Source: Methanothrix sp.
Lineage (GTDB): Archaea; Halobacteriota; Methanosarcinia; Methanotrichales; Methanotrichaceae
Reading direction: 5' to 3'
DNA length: 45,838 nucleotides
NCBI GenBank assembly: GCA_025361645.1
Contig: JANYKI010000077.1
Coordinates: 1-45,838 of the forward strand
The position numbers and the translations under genes were made by a program. The notes below the pieces were generated by a model, which ran no database searches, was not told where the DNA came from, and worked only from the letters and a program-made list of their open reading frames with translations. Numbering within the stretch: the first letter of the stretch is position 1; each line of letters starts with the position of its first letter. This document shows positions 8,153 through 18,300 of this stretch, piece by piece.

Positions 8153-9223
8153 CTAGTGGTTAGTTAGCCCGCTACGGTTGGCTGGTTGACAGGGCAGCCT
8201 GCTACGGTCAGTTCTACTGAAGGTAGCGATGTTCCTGGATGCATTCAAATCTGCATCGATCTGGAAGCCACAGCTTTTGCATTTGAAGGTCCTACCATTG
8301 CGGTTTTCCTTCTTCTGAAATCCACATTTGGAGCATGTGCGAGAAGTATATCTCGGGTCTATGGCAACTACCTTCTTTCCGATAGCGATCGCCTTGTATT
8401 CTATGATACTTCTCAGTTCTGCGAAGCTCCACTTTCCGAGCTTCTTATTCTTCTTACTGTTCCTGATATAGGTTAGATCTTCCAGAGCGATTGTGTCATA
8501 TGATTTAGATAGTATCCAGTTTGCGATTTGATGATTCATGTCCTTCTGAAACCGTCTCTCTCGACCAGAAAGGGTTTGAAGTTTCCTTTTAGCTGATCGA
8601 GTGCCTATGGACTGAATTTTAGATCTCAAATATTGATATTTGCCTTTGACCGCTTTGACAGGACCAGATTTCCAGAACGTATTATCGCTACATACAGCTA
8701 TATTATTAATTCCAAGATCTACCCCGATCCTCTTATCACCAGCGATTGTTTCTGGATCGGGTTGCTCTACTTGAACATTGGGGTAACAAGCATTCTTAGC
8801 TATCTTCAGTTGAGCATTCATGACTTTCCAAGTAGCATATTTCTGGTAATAGTCTGCTAACTGGAAGTCATATCGTAGTCTTCCAAAAACGGTCGTAAGC
8901 TTACAGTATCCTGATTCTAAGAATACCTTCATGGTTCTAACGTCGAATCGGACAGCCCCGAAAGGATGCTTGAAAGGCTTAGTTTCGTATTTGAGTCTCT
9001 TAAGCATGTCGCTGGCTTGATCCCTTGCTGTTTGGAGAAGAGCTGAAGGCAATGTAGAATACTTTTCTCGGAGATCTTTATATGTAGCCTTGTTAAGTCT
9101 GGTTTTGTTGTAATCATGTGCCACAAAACCGTAGTCTATTACATCCTGGCAAGCCGCGTTCCAAAGCCTGGCTGTCTGGATGAGTTCATTAGACTTATCT
9201 AGCTTTATCTTGGTGCGGTACAT
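8153..9223 (-). CDS. tnpB: TnpB (IS200/IS605 OrfB), full length
   Basis: This is a complete 356-residue TnpB. The RuvC-like active site is present: Asp169 in GVDLGI, Glu248 in ALEDL and Asp325 in DADLNAS. The zinc ribbon is formed by Cys297/Cys300 and Cys315/Cys318. TnpB proteins are RNA-guided DNA nucleases that help their element persist at a site. No TnpA transposase accompanies it, so movement would need one in trans. The ATG at 9223 is preceded by the left-end fold at 9277-9325. All catalytic residues are intact, so the protein may be active. Confidence 0.93.
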   Translation of the reverse strand: MYRTKIKLDKSNELIQTARLWNAACQDVIDYGFVAHDYNKTRLNKATYKDLREKYSTLPSALLQTARDQASDMLKRLKYETKPFKHPFGAVRFDVRTMKVFLESGYCKLTTVFGRLRYDFQLADYYQKYATWKVMNAQLKIAKNACYPNVQVEQPDPETIAGDKRIGVDLGINNIAVCSDNTFWKSGPVKAVKGKYQYLRSKIQSIGTRSAKRKLQTLSGRERRFQKDMNHQIANWILSKSYDTIALEDLTYIRNSKKNKKLGKWSFAELRSIIEYKAIAIGKKVVAIDPRYTSRTCSKCGFQKKENRNGRTFKCKSCGFQIDADLNASRNIATFSRTDRSRLPCQPANRSGLTNH

Positions 9224-9276
9224 GTTATTAGATACTAAAAAAATTTGTTAGATTTATAGTTTTTGGTGGTTATGCA

Positions 9277-9325
9277 AGGGGTACGATTCATCCGCACCCT
9301 GAAGGATGCGGTCTTCTCTACCCCT
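9277..9325 (-). repeat. Left-end two-tier hairpin of TnpB element 2
   Basis: On the minus strand an outer 7-bp stem (AGGGGTA with TACCCCT) encloses GAGAA, an inner 8-bp hairpin (9292-9311) and ATGAATCG. The same arrangement, with different stem sequences, occurs at 45647-45698 ahead of a third tnpB. The conserved architecture points to a transposase-recognition end. Confidence 0.65.
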
Positions 9326-9498
9326 TGACCCCACGAGATAAAATAGTCACATATAGATAGATCTTCGATCATTGAGGGGATGGATCCGCCCGCCGGGGGT
9401 AGTCAAAAGAGAGTTAGGCCGGGCGGTCTAAATCATAGTAGTACCAGAGGCTATGAGTAGATTTGCCGCGCGGAGCGAAAGTGTTGAGGCTGAAATTC

Positions 9499-9852
9499 AT
9501 GAGAACCATAGAGATCGAGATTATAGGAAAGGGAAAGGCCCTGGCAAAGCTGGACGAGAGGAATCCCAAGATAAGAGAGGCTTTCTTTAAGGCGTTGCCC
9601 ATGGAGGGCGTAGCCTTCCTCTGGGGCGAAGAGGTCTATTTCGATGTGCCTTTGCAGATGGACAATGAAAATGCATCGCCCACCGCAGTCGCGGGCGACA
9701 TTTGTTACTGGTCGCCGGGCCCGGCCTTTTGCATCTTCTTTGGCAAGACCCAGCCCTATTCGTCTGTGAACCATATCGGGAAGATCACACAGGGACTGGA
9801 GATATTCAAGAGCGTGGCCGCAGGAGACCGGATAGTGTTGAGGAGAAGATGA
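9499..9852 (+). CDS. Cyclophilin-like fold protein (TM1367-type)
   Basis: This small protein of about 117 residues resembles the TM1367-type cyclophilin-like family. Its conserved features are ALPMEGVAFLWGEEVYF, a GDICYW turn, the GPAFCIFFG strand and VNHIGKI. Members have a cyclophilin-like barrel but no demonstrated prolyl isomerase activity, and the function is unknown. The ATG at 9499 is favoured over the TTG at 9463 because homology begins at MRTIEIEI. It stands alone between the TnpB element and a degraded region. Confidence 0.75.
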   Translation: MRTIEIEIIGKGKALAKLDERNPKIREAFFKALPMEGVAFLWGEEVYFDVPLQMDNENASPTAVAGDICYWSPGPAFCIFFGKTQPYSSVNHIGKITQGLEIFKSVAAGDRIVLRRR

Positions 9853-10154
9853 GAGCTCGCCGTTCTCTATTATCAACCACAAAGCCCACAAAGATCACAA
9901 AGTACGCACAAAGACGATTTAATAGGCTTTGAAGTCCTGAAATAACCACTATAGTTTGCCACTGCCGCACGATACCGCGAAGAGCCGGAAAAGAGCCTGC
10001 CAACAACAGCCGTGCGCAGCGGACGCACACCCCTCCGGGAGGGCTCGCGCGCGTGGGCGGGGGAAGCGACAAATGGGATGGGCTTGATTTCGCCCCGGTA
10101 ATTGCTCCTGCCGCGAGAGCGATCGGTCCTGTAACCTTTAATAACAAATAAGCT
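9853..10154. other. Intergenic stretch with CACAAAG-type repeat
   Basis: No supported gene is seen in this stretch. Bases 9875-9914 carry an imperfect tandem of CACAAAG units. This repeat type recurs in altered form at 28512-28536 (CTTCGCG units, read on the other strand) and at 39700-39730. The rest is GC-rich near 10000-10060 and shows no clear coding signal. Confidence 0.5.
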
Positions 10155-10376
10155 ACAACCGGAAGAAAAAAAGATTTACGGGCGGTTGGCGGGGTTCCTG
10201 TGGCTTCCTCTGCTTACGGGAAAGCTGCTTTAGACAGGAAATGTGGCCGGGTGAGAGCTGCGACTAAAGGAAGCCGGAACAGAACGCTGTATGTGGCTTC
10301 CCGGTGTATCGGTGAACTGATCACCGGCGGAGAGATCGCCGAGAGTGACGTTAGAACCTCCCTTGAAGCATATTAG
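10155..10376 (+). pseudogene. C-terminal remnant of a bifunctional primase-polymerase
   Basis: This frame has no start codon and is preceded by a stop at 10149-10151. It reads a segment typical of the C-terminus of prim-pol proteins: AYGKAALDRKCGRVRAA, then SRNRTLYVASRCIGELITGG, ending in TAG at 10374-10376. Such primases belong to plasmids, viruses and integrated elements, so this is probably the scar of a lost replicon. Its stop overlaps the end of the convergent transposase fragment, which marks the recombination junction. Confidence 0.6.
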
Positions 10377-10834
10377 TCTTTGCTTACTACAGCGTTCTCT
10401 CTGATCTTAATCCCAGGACAATCCACACCTTTCGATTTCATAAATTCAAATGCGTCATTTGTGTCATATGCGCCATCCATCAACCCCCCCTCAATATTAA
10501 CGTCTTTCAACAAAGGGCGCAAAACCTCGCGATCCGACGTGTCTTCTTCTGTAACTTCTAGAGATAATAATCTCTTTGATTCAACATCGACTGCCACATG
10601 AACCTTGAGCCATCCTCTCCGTTTCTTTCCGTGTTTCTCGCGCATCCAATCCCCTCTATTTGTTACCTTTATCCCAGTTGAATCAACTGCAACAACAGCA
10701 TCGTTCTCTGGTATCTGTATCTCAAGGGATTGCTTTGAGATACGTTTGTGGAGTGTAGTGTAATCTGCGGCCACTAATCCGGGTTCGTAGGTCGAAAGCC
10801 GGCCAATGAATCCTTCTAACTGGCGATATGGCAT
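10373..10834 (-). pseudogene. IS5/IS4-type DDE transposase fragment
   Basis: A 153-residue fragment retains two of the three DDE acidic residues, in VAVDSTGIKV and MDGAYD. Its C-terminus stops at a TAA that overlaps the prim-pol remnant, so the third catalytic residue is missing. In-frame family-like sequence (FFRMPYRQLEGF) extends slightly upstream but soon meets a stop, so the N-terminus is also lost. The element cannot be active. No inverted repeats were found around it. Confidence 0.85.
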
Positions 10835-10965
10835 CCGAAAAAAGGTGTATATTATTGATGCAAAAGTTAGATGTTATGGATTCGTATATGCATATGCATC
10901 AAGCATACCCATCCATCGCTATCCAGAATTATTCCCTACGAAGATCAATAAGCCCCCATTTTCCA

Positions 10966-11949
10966 TCAATCCTCCACCCTAGCCACCCCATTTTCCACCC
11001 TGACCCGAACCGATCCATAGCCTTTCAAAGCCGGCCTGAAGAAGCGCCAGGAATTGGTCATTTGCGCCTTGACCAGTGGATCGTAGTAATCAATAATCCA
11101 TGAACCGTTTTGTGAGGTGGCGTTTATGGCCACGGCATAAGCTCTCCAGCGAAAGAGCAAGACCAGGGGCAGCTTTTCGGCAGCATCTATGGCTATTTGC
11201 GCCTGCGTGATGCTGGAGGCCACGGTTATTTTGGCAAAGGCCGAGCTGTTGGTAACATTTCCCTTGATAAAGTCATACTTATAAACCAGGAACTGGTCGC
11301 TGTCATTCTCCAAAATGACCCACGAGAAGAGATTGGAATCCGGGTAGATTTCTGCGTTCTGGCCGTTAAAAAACTCTCCCGCAGCCGCTTTCCCTTCAAT
11401 TCTTATCCCGCCCACGATCAAGAAAAAGAGCAAGAATACCATAAATATATTTTTATTAAATTTTATCCTGGACCTTCCCCTTACCAGCACGGCCAAAACC
11501 AGGAGGCTGGCGATCAGCATAATCGGCTCTATTTGGGAAAAGATGTTGGCCGAATACCTGACAGCCTGCCAGGGATAGAAGAGAGGAACGCCTCTCGTAG
11601 TTGTATAGTCCACAAAGAGGTGGAGGAGAACACCGGCATAGACAAAGGCCATGCTGGTGGCGGAAAAGTCAAGATCGAATTTGATGAACCTGCATAGAAA
11701 GCTCTTAATTTGCTCACGAGAGGCGAGATATAAAATAAGCAGAGCAAAAAAGAATCCGAAGAAAAGAGTATGGGTGATCCCTCTGTGCACCAGGAGAAAT
11801 GTGGTCGGATAGACGTTATTGATCCAAGCGATGAGAAAATCCAGGTCGGGAGCGATCCCGCCCAGCACCAGGGCTGCGAGAAGCTTTTTATCCAGACAAA
11901 GAAAGCTGCCCAGGATATAGGCCAGCAATGCATGGGAAAAGAGGTCCAT
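10966..11949 (-). CDS. YdjM-like membrane-bound metal-dependent hydrolase
   Basis: This 327-residue protein is of the YdjM type (LexA-binding, membrane-bound hydrolase family). Its N-terminus, MDLFSHALLAYILG, with APDLDFL, HRGITHTLF and LLHLFVDYTT, supplies the histidine/aspartate residues typical of the family. Four to five hydrophobic segments span residues 1-195. An extracytoplasmic C-terminal domain of about 130 residues then follows. The actual substrate is unknown. The gene stands alone between an insertion-sequence remnant and a secreted-protein gene. Confidence 0.8.
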   Translation of the reverse strand: MDLFSHALLAYILGSFLCLDKKLLAALVLGGIAPDLDFLIAWINNVYPTTFLLVHRGITHTLFFGFFFALLILYLASREQIKSFLCRFIKFDLDFSATSMAFVYAGVLLHLFVDYTTTRGVPLFYPWQAVRYSANIFSQIEPIMLIASLLVLAVLVRGRSRIKFNKNIFMVFLLFFLIVGGIRIEGKAAAGEFFNGQNAEIYPDSNLFSWVILENDSDQFLVYKYDFIKGNVTNSSAFAKITVASSITQAQIAIDAAEKLPLVLLFRWRAYAVAINATSQNGSWIIDYYDPLVKAQMTNSWRFFRPALKGYGSVRVRVENGVARVED

Positions 11950-12067
11950 TCGATTATTCCTTAATACGTTGGGCTATTTTCCTCTTGTGGCTTGAGGCTG
12001 GCAATTGTAGATGCCGGTTTTTTTTGCTGGAAAAAAGAAATGGCCAAAAACCCAAGGTCAGTTCCTC

Positions 12068-12889
12068 TTATTCAATGCTCTGGTTGCTCAGCAATCTGCC
12101 AGCCACGGGAACCTTTTTGCCAGCCAGGATTATCTGCAAAGCGGTTGGCGTGTCCGTCTGCTGCTCTATCTGGCTCATGTTACGAGAAAGAACAGTGGTC
12201 TGATAGGTCTGCAAGCTCAAATTGAGGGTTAAATTGGGCTGCATGGTTACATCCGGCGTTGATATCGGGTAGGGCATGATCATCAGGCATGGTCCCTGGT
12301 CGCTCTCTCGCGGCAGGAAAGAAATCTCCGCGCTGCTGTTGCTGATCGCCTCCAGGAGGAAGGATATTTTGTCTCCCTTTGCCCTGGCATCTCTCAGCTT
12401 TTGGGAGACATCAAAGGCAAAGATGCGATCGCCATCGGTGTTGCTGCTCATGGCAGTGGCATCGTTTTTCTTGATGATATTCCAGGCAGGCAGGATATTG
12501 ACCAGAAATGTGGTGTAGTCCGAGCTTTCATCCCAATCTGAATCGATGGACATCAACGCCACCATTACGGGATCGCCTTGTGTCTGCATGGATGCGGCTT
12601 TGAGCACCAGAATCGCAACGTCGTTATCTGTGATATTAAGGCCGGAAATATCAAACTGAATTACAGGAGCGCCAGGATAACGAACCATTTCGGTCCCGTT
12701 GCCTTCCTTCACATCCACGGCACAGAGAAGCATCTCGGTTTGATTGTAAACAGAAACTCTATTATCTCCCATGCTGATGTAAACATCCTCTGAGGCCGCA
12801 ATGGTGGTCACATCGCTTTCTGCATTACAAAGCGCATTGCCGGCAAGAATAGCCGCCAGCAGCAAAAGCATTATCCCCCTTTTAAGCAT
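12068..12889 (-). CDS. Secreted DNRLRE/CBM96-like protein
   Basis: This 273-residue protein has a strong signal peptide (hydrophobic run after MLKRG, cleavage near NALCNAES). The mature part begins with a DNRLRE-type beta-sandwich pattern (TIAASEDVYISMGDNRVSVY, then VIQFDISGL and a WDESSDYTTF region). This pattern is seen in archaeal disaggregatase-related and carbohydrate-binding proteins. The C-terminal 60 residues are rich in threonine, asparagine and glutamine. The likely role is binding to surface polysaccharide. A TATA-like box at 12931-12942 and a GGGGATGAG ribosome-binding region just before the ATG support this start. Confidence 0.65.
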   Translation of the reverse strand: MLKRGIMLLLLAAILAGNALCNAESDVTTIAASEDVYISMGDNRVSVYNQTEMLLCAVDVKEGNGTEMVRYPGAPVIQFDISGLNITDNDVAILVLKAASMQTQGDPVMVALMSIDSDWDESSDYTTFLVNILPAWNIIKKNDATAMSSNTDGDRIFAFDVSQKLRDARAKGDKISFLLEAISNSSAEISFLPRESDQGPCLMIMPYPISTPDVTMQPNLTLNLSLQTYQTTVLSRNMSQIEQQTDTPTALQIILAGKKVPVAGRLLSNQSIE

Positions 12890-12930
12890 AAACTCTCATC
12901 CCCTTCTTTTGTAATCTATCTATGCCATTC

Positions 12931-12942
12931 ATATTTAAATTT
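12931..12942 (-). promoter_or_regulatory. TATA-box candidate for the DNRLRE-like gene
   Basis: An AT-rich box (ATTTAAATAT on the minus strand) lies about 45 bases upstream of the start codon at 12889. This spacing fits an archaeal promoter with a short leader. Confidence 0.45.
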
Positions 12943-12965
12943 TTAGATTCAGTTTCAGTTTCAGT

Positions 12966-15900
12966 TTACATGAAGTCTGCCAGGCCCGTCTGTTTGGCCT
13001 TGTCATTCTTGAATAGGGAGTTGATCTCGATCTTCAAAAGTTGCAGCCTCTGCTTGGTGTAGCTGCTTACATCGTACTCCTCAGCCACTTTTATGGAGAC
13101 CTCCAGATATTTGCGAACGCTGCCCTCATGCACCGTGAGGATTATCCTGCCGCCGCACTTGGGACAGGTCTCTTTCAAGGGAGGACGTCGGAATTTGGCC
13201 CCGCACTTCACACACCTCACCTTCTGCTTGGAGAAGGCATGCAGATTGCCTATCAGATCGGGCAGAAAGTGAGAGTTGATAACCCGCTCTGCTACATCCT
13301 GCGCATCCACCGCTCGGATCATGCGCGCCAGCTCCAGCTGTGCATCCATCTTGTCCACCATGGTCTCCAGGGTCTTGTAGGCGCTGTACTTGGGGCCGGC
13401 GGCTATATCCGTGGTACTGTGGCTGAAATTGAAGCCCTCGTACTGGGCATCAGTACCCAGCCGCTTGGAGACCAGATCAAACCTCGCCTCCAGGTCTTTG
13501 GGGTTGGCACCGCGGAGGGTGGCCTCATAAAACTCCAGAGGGTAGACGCGCGTCACATCGAGGTTATGGGCCTCTTTGTCAACCTCGGAAGGATTGAGAA
13601 TGGTGGTCATGACCAGGCAGGCGTCCATCTTCCCTCCCCGTTTGGCAGGAAGATAAGACATGGAGAAGTTAAGCAACGCATCCATGAGCAGCATTACGCA
13701 GTCCTCATCGCCGTCGCAGTTGCGCCGCTTGGCGGCATGGAAGAAGGGATGGCCAAAGCCGGCTGAGGCCGTGCTGTAGCCGATGAGGCGGCAGAGCACC
13801 CCTGCCGAGGTGTGGGGAGCCAGGCCCACCATGAGAGTGCCGATCAGGTCCGCCGGAGTCAATGCATTGTAATAAGGCGCAAGGCCGTAGAACTTGACGA
13901 GAAGCTCATCCACGAACTTGGCCACTTTAAGGAGATATTCCCCGGCATCCCCGGCTAAAATGATGTCCTGCACGCGTAGCTCGCAGACCTGATCCGCTTC
14001 TGACAGCGGCCTGCCGTGCATGTCCTGTGTGTAGCCCAAACTGCACAAAATCTCCGGGCTGGTGCCGATCTCATCCGAGCGGAAATGAGTGAGAGGCAGA
14101 TCGGTGAGATCGTACCTCACCGTGCCGTCTTTGAAGATGTTTATGCCGTGCTTGGCGCGCAGTATGCCTTTCTCCAGAGGCTCGGGAGTCTTATCCCGGG
14201 AGGAGAGGCCGAGGACGCCCTTGAGCGAGTCCGGCTCGCGCTCGCCCAAACGCTCCAGCGCCTGATGATACAGCTTCTTTACGTCGATCTGCATCTTGGC
14301 AGCGGCTGAGGTATCCTTACCGCATTTGGGGCACTTATCCGGGGCGGGAATGTTACATTTTGGGCAGGCTCTCTTTTTTTCTGTGTAGCCGCCGCACTCG
14401 CAACGGAAGGCAAAGCCCACCTTACCGCAGTCTTTGCATATTCTCCGCTCGATCTCCACATTGATGATGCCGGTGGTATTGCTTGTGGAGTGCTTGGCAG
14501 CCTCTTGAATGGACCTTGATTTGCCGCCTTCCTCTCCTGCCGGAAAGAGCACATGCGGTGGTGGGCGCATCAGCCTTTTATCCGATTTCTCGGGCCGGCC
14601 CATGCGAGCACCGATGCGCGTGGGAGCCCGGGCGCGAACAACGAGGCCGGAGAGTTCGTTGACGGCGTCAAGCGCAGAGGATTCCTTCTTTTCTACGTCT
14701 GCCTTATCGCCTTCTGACTTTTCATCTCCGGTACTGTCCAAAGCCGTCTGAACGCTGCATTTTTTCAGGCGCGCGCCATCCGCCTCCAAACCCAGGCAGA
14801 GCAAGAGAGGCAGCGGATCTTCGATGATTATTTCCCCCTCTCTAACCTTATGGAGGACCAGCAGGGTCTCCAGGGATTCCTTGGCAGGCAAGGGAAGCCT
14901 GAGGGTCTCGGATTCAAGGCGGCCTTCTGAGAATACCAGAGAGACAAGACTCTCAAACTCCGGCACAGAAAGATCATGCCAGAGATAGGTATGAGCCGGG
15001 TGCAGGGGCACGCCGTATTCTCGGGATAAAGCTATGGCTTCCTGTCCCGTGATCTTCTCTTTGCCGACTGGGTCCCCGCCCGCTTTCAATAGCTCCTCTG
15101 CCCACCACTCAAAGACATAAGAGGCATGAGCCAGGGACCGGTTGTTCTCCAGGAACTCACCGTAGCTGATTAAAATTTCGCCTATGTCTAAAATATTGGA
15201 GACGTGGGCTTTAAGCGCCGCATGAATGGTCCTGGGATCTTTGCAGCTTTTGGGCATCCATTCCAGGATATCCGTATCGGAATCGAAGCGAACCACATCG
15301 CCGTTTAATAGCCTCACCGTCGGCCCCTCGATGGAACTGACGGGGGCCACCGCCGCTGCTTTTCCCGGCTGCTCCACCTTGATTTGGGTTCCGGCCGCCA
15401 TGAACTGACCCAAAAGCAGCATGCTGGCGGGATTGACGCCGGCGGCGGCGAGGCCCGTATTTCTGGCCCGCCCATAACGTAGCCGAAAGCCGCCTGGCCG
15501 AGAGGGATGAGAAAAGACGGGCCGCCCCGCAATCAGGTCTCGCAAAAACTTGGGGGTTGTGTCTCCGCCTTCCTTTTTGCCGCTGGAAAGTGTTTCGAGC
15601 CACTCCCAGCCGGTGATGCCCAGTTTTACGACATGCTTCTTGAGCTTGGGCCTCTTCAGGGCGATGCCCTCTGCTGTGACCAGAGCAATGCCGCCCCGCA
15701 CGCGATTGGTCTCGATCCTTGCAAGGTCGCGGTATCCTGAGACCTCCTCCTCCTCGGTGGGCTCGCCCTCGATGCAGATGGGGCAGTTACGCACAATGAT
15801 TCGAATCTCGTCGTCCGAGGGGGAATACTGGAGGCCAGCCACGCGCTTGTAAAGGCCGATCTCCTCAACATAGCGCTCCACCTCTTCGGGCCTTGGTTTC

Positions 15901-16406
15901 CAGGGAGAGATGCCCACAGCCCTCCTCACATAATCTGCCACGAGAACGGAGAGAGCCTGGGCCGTTCCGCCCGCGGAGCGAATGGGGCCAGCGTAGTAAA
16001 CCTTGAGATATTCTGTTCCATCATCGTTCTTCCCCAGGTCCACGCGAGCGATTCCTTCAATGGGCGCTGCCACCACGCCCTCGGTTAGCAGGGCAACCGA
16101 TGTGCGGATGGCGTTTTCCACGGACTGGATCTTGGTGGCGCCTTTTCCCAGACGCCCTTCCGCGAAATCAATACCGATGGCCAGAGCGGCTTCTTCCCGG
16201 CTCATGCCCTTCTCTTCCAGCTCCCGAATTCGTACCGCAATGCCGGGAATGCCGATCAGCTTCTCCACTCTTTCCGCCAGGTCCACGGCCAGCGGTATCT
16301 CCACCTCGGTGCTGGGGTCCAATCCCTGGCTACGTGCGGCCTGGGCTATGTCCATGGCGTTTTTAAGACCCTGTTGTAAATGCTCGAAGTATTCGGCCGT
16401 CTTCAT
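12966..16406 (-). CDS. polC: DNA polymerase D large subunit (DP2)
   Basis: This is the catalytic subunit of the euryarchaeal replicative polymerase PolD, 1146 residues, the usual length. No intein is seen. The catalytic motif NCDGDEDC places Asn896, Asp898 and Asp900 in the same spacing as the known catalytic residues of the Pyrococcus enzyme. Zinc-binding cysteine clusters lie at about residues 655-695 (CKDCG, CECGG, CPKC, CPKCG) and 1064-1085 (CVKCG, CPKCGG). A charged low-complexity linker precedes the first cluster. The small subunit gene is not in the window. The PPC-domain gene ends 34 bases upstream on the same strand and may share its transcript. Confidence 0.97.
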   Translation of the reverse strand: MKTAEYFEHLQQGLKNAMDIAQAARSQGLDPSTEVEIPLAVDLAERVEKLIGIPGIAVRIRELEEKGMSREEAALAIGIDFAEGRLGKGATKIQSVENAIRTSVALLTEGVVAAPIEGIARVDLGKNDDGTEYLKVYYAGPIRSAGGTAQALSVLVADYVRRAVGISPWKPRPEEVERYVEEIGLYKRVAGLQYSPSDDEIRIIVRNCPICIEGEPTEEEEVSGYRDLARIETNRVRGGIALVTAEGIALKRPKLKKHVVKLGITGWEWLETLSSGKKEGGDTTPKFLRDLIAGRPVFSHPSRPGGFRLRYGRARNTGLAAAGVNPASMLLLGQFMAAGTQIKVEQPGKAAAVAPVSSIEGPTVRLLNGDVVRFDSDTDILEWMPKSCKDPRTIHAALKAHVSNILDIGEILISYGEFLENNRSLAHASYVFEWWAEELLKAGGDPVGKEKITGQEAIALSREYGVPLHPAHTYLWHDLSVPEFESLVSLVFSEGRLESETLRLPLPAKESLETLLVLHKVREGEIIIEDPLPLLLCLGLEADGARLKKCSVQTALDSTGDEKSEGDKADVEKKESSALDAVNELSGLVVRARAPTRIGARMGRPEKSDKRLMRPPPHVLFPAGEEGGKSRSIQEAAKHSTSNTTGIINVEIERRICKDCGKVGFAFRCECGGYTEKKRACPKCNIPAPDKCPKCGKDTSAAAKMQIDVKKLYHQALERLGEREPDSLKGVLGLSSRDKTPEPLEKGILRAKHGINIFKDGTVRYDLTDLPLTHFRSDEIGTSPEILCSLGYTQDMHGRPLSEADQVCELRVQDIILAGDAGEYLLKVAKFVDELLVKFYGLAPYYNALTPADLIGTLMVGLAPHTSAGVLCRLIGYSTASAGFGHPFFHAAKRRNCDGDEDCVMLLMDALLNFSMSYLPAKRGGKMDACLVMTTILNPSEVDKEAHNLDVTRVYPLEFYEATLRGANPKDLEARFDLVSKRLGTDAQYEGFNFSHSTTDIAAGPKYSAYKTLETMVDKMDAQLELARMIRAVDAQDVAERVINSHFLPDLIGNLHAFSKQKVRCVKCGAKFRRPPLKETCPKCGGRIILTVHEGSVRKYLEVSIKVAEEYDVSSYTKQRLQLLKIEINSLFKNDKAKQTGLADFM

Positions 16407-16440
16407 TTTGACTCTTTGTCTTCCACTTCTTTTCCGTCCA

Positions 16441-16866
16441 TTACTCTTTTCCCCAGAGGTTAAGGCCTGTGATAGAATCAGGTACTCTTTTCATGGGCAA
16501 GCCAGAAAGCTCCTGCAAATAAAGCTCGGCGGCAAAGATGGTGCCAGAGGTCAGGTGGCCGCCCCAGGTCCTTCCCGTCCTGTCCGATAGAACGGCATGA
16601 GCATGCACAAAGGGCCGGCCGTCCCGCATGGATATGTTTCCAGAGCAAGAGGCCAATTCCACGGGCTCTTCCAGGGAAATCATGCTATACTCGTGAGAAA
16701 GCTGATTGTAGTAGCCAAGTTCCCCCCGCGAGAGGGCACCGATAGCGCTCAAAGCGCCCGTCTCAATTCCATTCTCCTCGGCCAGATTGGTGATCTGGCT
16801 GATGATATCCGCACCGTGGTCTAGCCTGGCAAAAAATATGCGACCTTGTTTGAACTCCCTGATCAT
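16441..16866 (-). CDS. PPC-domain (DUF296) DNA-binding-like protein
   Basis: This 141-residue single-domain protein has the PPC/DUF296 fold. Its conserved features are [17 protein letters not shown], a VHAHAVLSD histidine segment and [16 protein letters not shown]. In plants this domain is coupled to AT-hooks. Archaeal members stand alone, form trimers and may bind DNA or a metal. It probably heads a two-gene unit with the PolD large subunit, which suggests, but does not prove, a role near replication. Confidence 0.85.
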   Translation of the reverse strand: MIREFKQGRIFFARLDHGADIISQITNLAEENGIETGALSAIGALSRGELGYYNQLSHEYSMISLEEPVELASCSGNISMRDGRPFVHAHAVLSDRTGRTWGGHLTSGTIFAAELYLQELSGLPMKRVPDSITGLNLWGKE

Positions 16867-17336
16867 AATTAACCAACCCTCGTCTTCCTCAGTGTCTCAT
16901 AATATCATAATGCTTTCGTAGGTAAATTATTCTGCATGTTGGAAAGTGAGAACTGTTTTTCTCTACTTTAATGGACCATATTAAAACGGGATCTCATTGA
17001 CAATAATAAGTCGCTTGATGCTTTTTTGAGCCTACTTCCTAGAATATATTACCCTTCAACCCCTCGGCTTCGAGTGTGGCGATGCCACAACATATATCGT
17101 TTGCAGGGAATAAAGCTAGTTTCATTTATTATTATTATTTACACAGTCACGGTTTTTCAATAGCTATAGAAACTTTAAAAAATTCTTTGTGACATTTTTC
17201 CACTGGAGCCTATTCCGGTTGAGAATTTTCTCCCCAGAACGCGGGACTTTTCATTCTTAGCCGGGAGTTTAAGAACCTTGCGGCCCCTCCCACTCAAAGC
17301 GTCATCTATTTTTGATGCGAGCCCTAACATTCTACG
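16867..17336. other. Long AT-rich intergenic region between divergent genes
   Basis: I see no gene in these 470 bases. They separate the divergent PPC/PolD and marker 2/marker 4 units and must contain both promoters. A perfect 6-bp stem with a 3-base loop (TGTGGC GAT GCCACA) lies at 17075-17089, and AT-rich runs occur around 17120-17150. The function of the hairpin is unknown. Confidence 0.5.
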
Positions 17337-18299
17337 ATGAATCTGGAGTCTCTGGCATCCCAGCTGCGAGGATTTGTAGGCATCACTCGCAAAAAGCAGA
17401 TAGGTAGCCTCATGCAATTCTTTCCCATAGAGTCCGAGCGCATCATCGCCTCCTTTGGTGAGGATGCGGCAGTTATTGACGACGGGGAGGAGGTCATGCT
17501 CCTGGCTGCGGACGGCATCTGGTCCAAGCTCATGGAGGTCGATCCGGAGTGGTCTGGCTACTGTTCCGTTCTGGTCAATGTGCACGATATCGCGGCCATG
17601 GGCGGCTGGCCGGTGGCCATGGTGGATGTGCTCTCCGTGGATAACCAGGAGATTATGGAAAAAGTCCTGCGAGGCATGAAGACCGCAATTGAGAAGTTTC
17701 ATGTGCCCATTATCGGCGGCCATCTGCATCCAGACACGCCTTACAGTGCTCTGGACGTGGCAATCCTTGGCAAGGCCAAGAAGAGCGGCGTCATTCTAAG
17801 CAGCACGGCCAGGGCGGGCGAGGTAGTAGTAGCGGCCGCAGATATGGATGGCCAGCCCCATCCCAAATTCGCTATAAACTTCGACTCCACCAGCTTCAAG
17901 GACAGCAAGACCCTGCTCATGCAGCTAGGCAGTATGCAGGAGCTGGGCGAGAGGGGGCTCGTCAAGGCCGGAAAAGATATCAGCAATCCGGGACTGCTGG
18001 GGACCCTTGGCATGCTGCTGGAGACAAGCCGGGTGGGCGCAGTGGTGGATGTAGAAGCCATTCCTGTTCCCGCGGGCCTGGAGTTGGCAAGCTGGCTGAA
18101 GATGTATCCGGGAATGGGCTTTATCGTAACCGCTAAACCTGAGAATGCAGAGGCGGTCTTAGAGGTATTCGAAAGGCGCGGCCTGACGGCAAGGGTGATC
18201 GGCCGGGTGACACAGGAGAGGAAGCTTGTCATTTTGCAGGGGTCGGAAGAGATTGTCCTTTTCGATCTGGAAAAGGAGTGCGTAACCGGAATTCACTGA
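17337..18299 (+). CDS. Methanogenesis marker protein 2 (AIR-synthase/ThiL-like)
   Basis: This 320-residue protein of the PurM/ThiL/SelD fold is found across methanogens. Visible family features are FGEDAAVIDDG for ATP and metal binding, NVHDIAAMGGWP, and the glycine-rich IIGGHLHPD. The fold predicts an ATP-dependent phosphorylation or ligation of a small molecule, but the substrate is unknown. A single base separates its stop from the mtxX start, so the two are translated from one message. The ATG at 17337 gives the usual N-terminus. No strong ribosome-binding site is obvious. Confidence 0.88.
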   Translation: MNLESLASQLRGFVGITRKKQIGSLMQFFPIESERIIASFGEDAAVIDDGEEVMLLAADGIWSKLMEVDPEWSGYCSVLVNVHDIAAMGGWPVAMVDVLSVDNQEIMEKVLRGMKTAIEKFHVPIIGGHLHPDTPYSALDVAILGKAKKSGVILSSTARAGEVVVAAADMDGQPHPKFAINFDSTSFKDSKTLLMQLGSMQELGERGLVKAGKDISNPGLLGTLGMLLETSRVGAVVDVEAIPVPAGLELASWLKMYPGMGFIVTAKPENAEAVLEVFERRGLTARVIGRVTQERKLVILQGSEEIVLFDLEKECVTGIH

Positions 18300-18300
18300 T

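Larger units (their letters stand above)
8126..9325 (-). mobile_element. TnpB-only IS200/IS605-type element 2
   Basis: The element is delimited by a right-end hairpin (8126-8145) and a left-end fold (9277-9325), with tnpB between them. The exact cleavage points are not certain, since this family makes no target duplication. Confidence 0.7.

Noticed and set aside
16003-16590. Plus-strand ORF opposite the start of the PolD gene
   Set aside because: It is a serine/arginine-rich shadow of the PolD and PPC genes.
17075-17089. Hairpin upstream of marker 2 considered as a riboswitch or terminator
   Set aside because: The stem is only 6 bp with no T-run or conserved core, and it lies about 250 bases from the gene.
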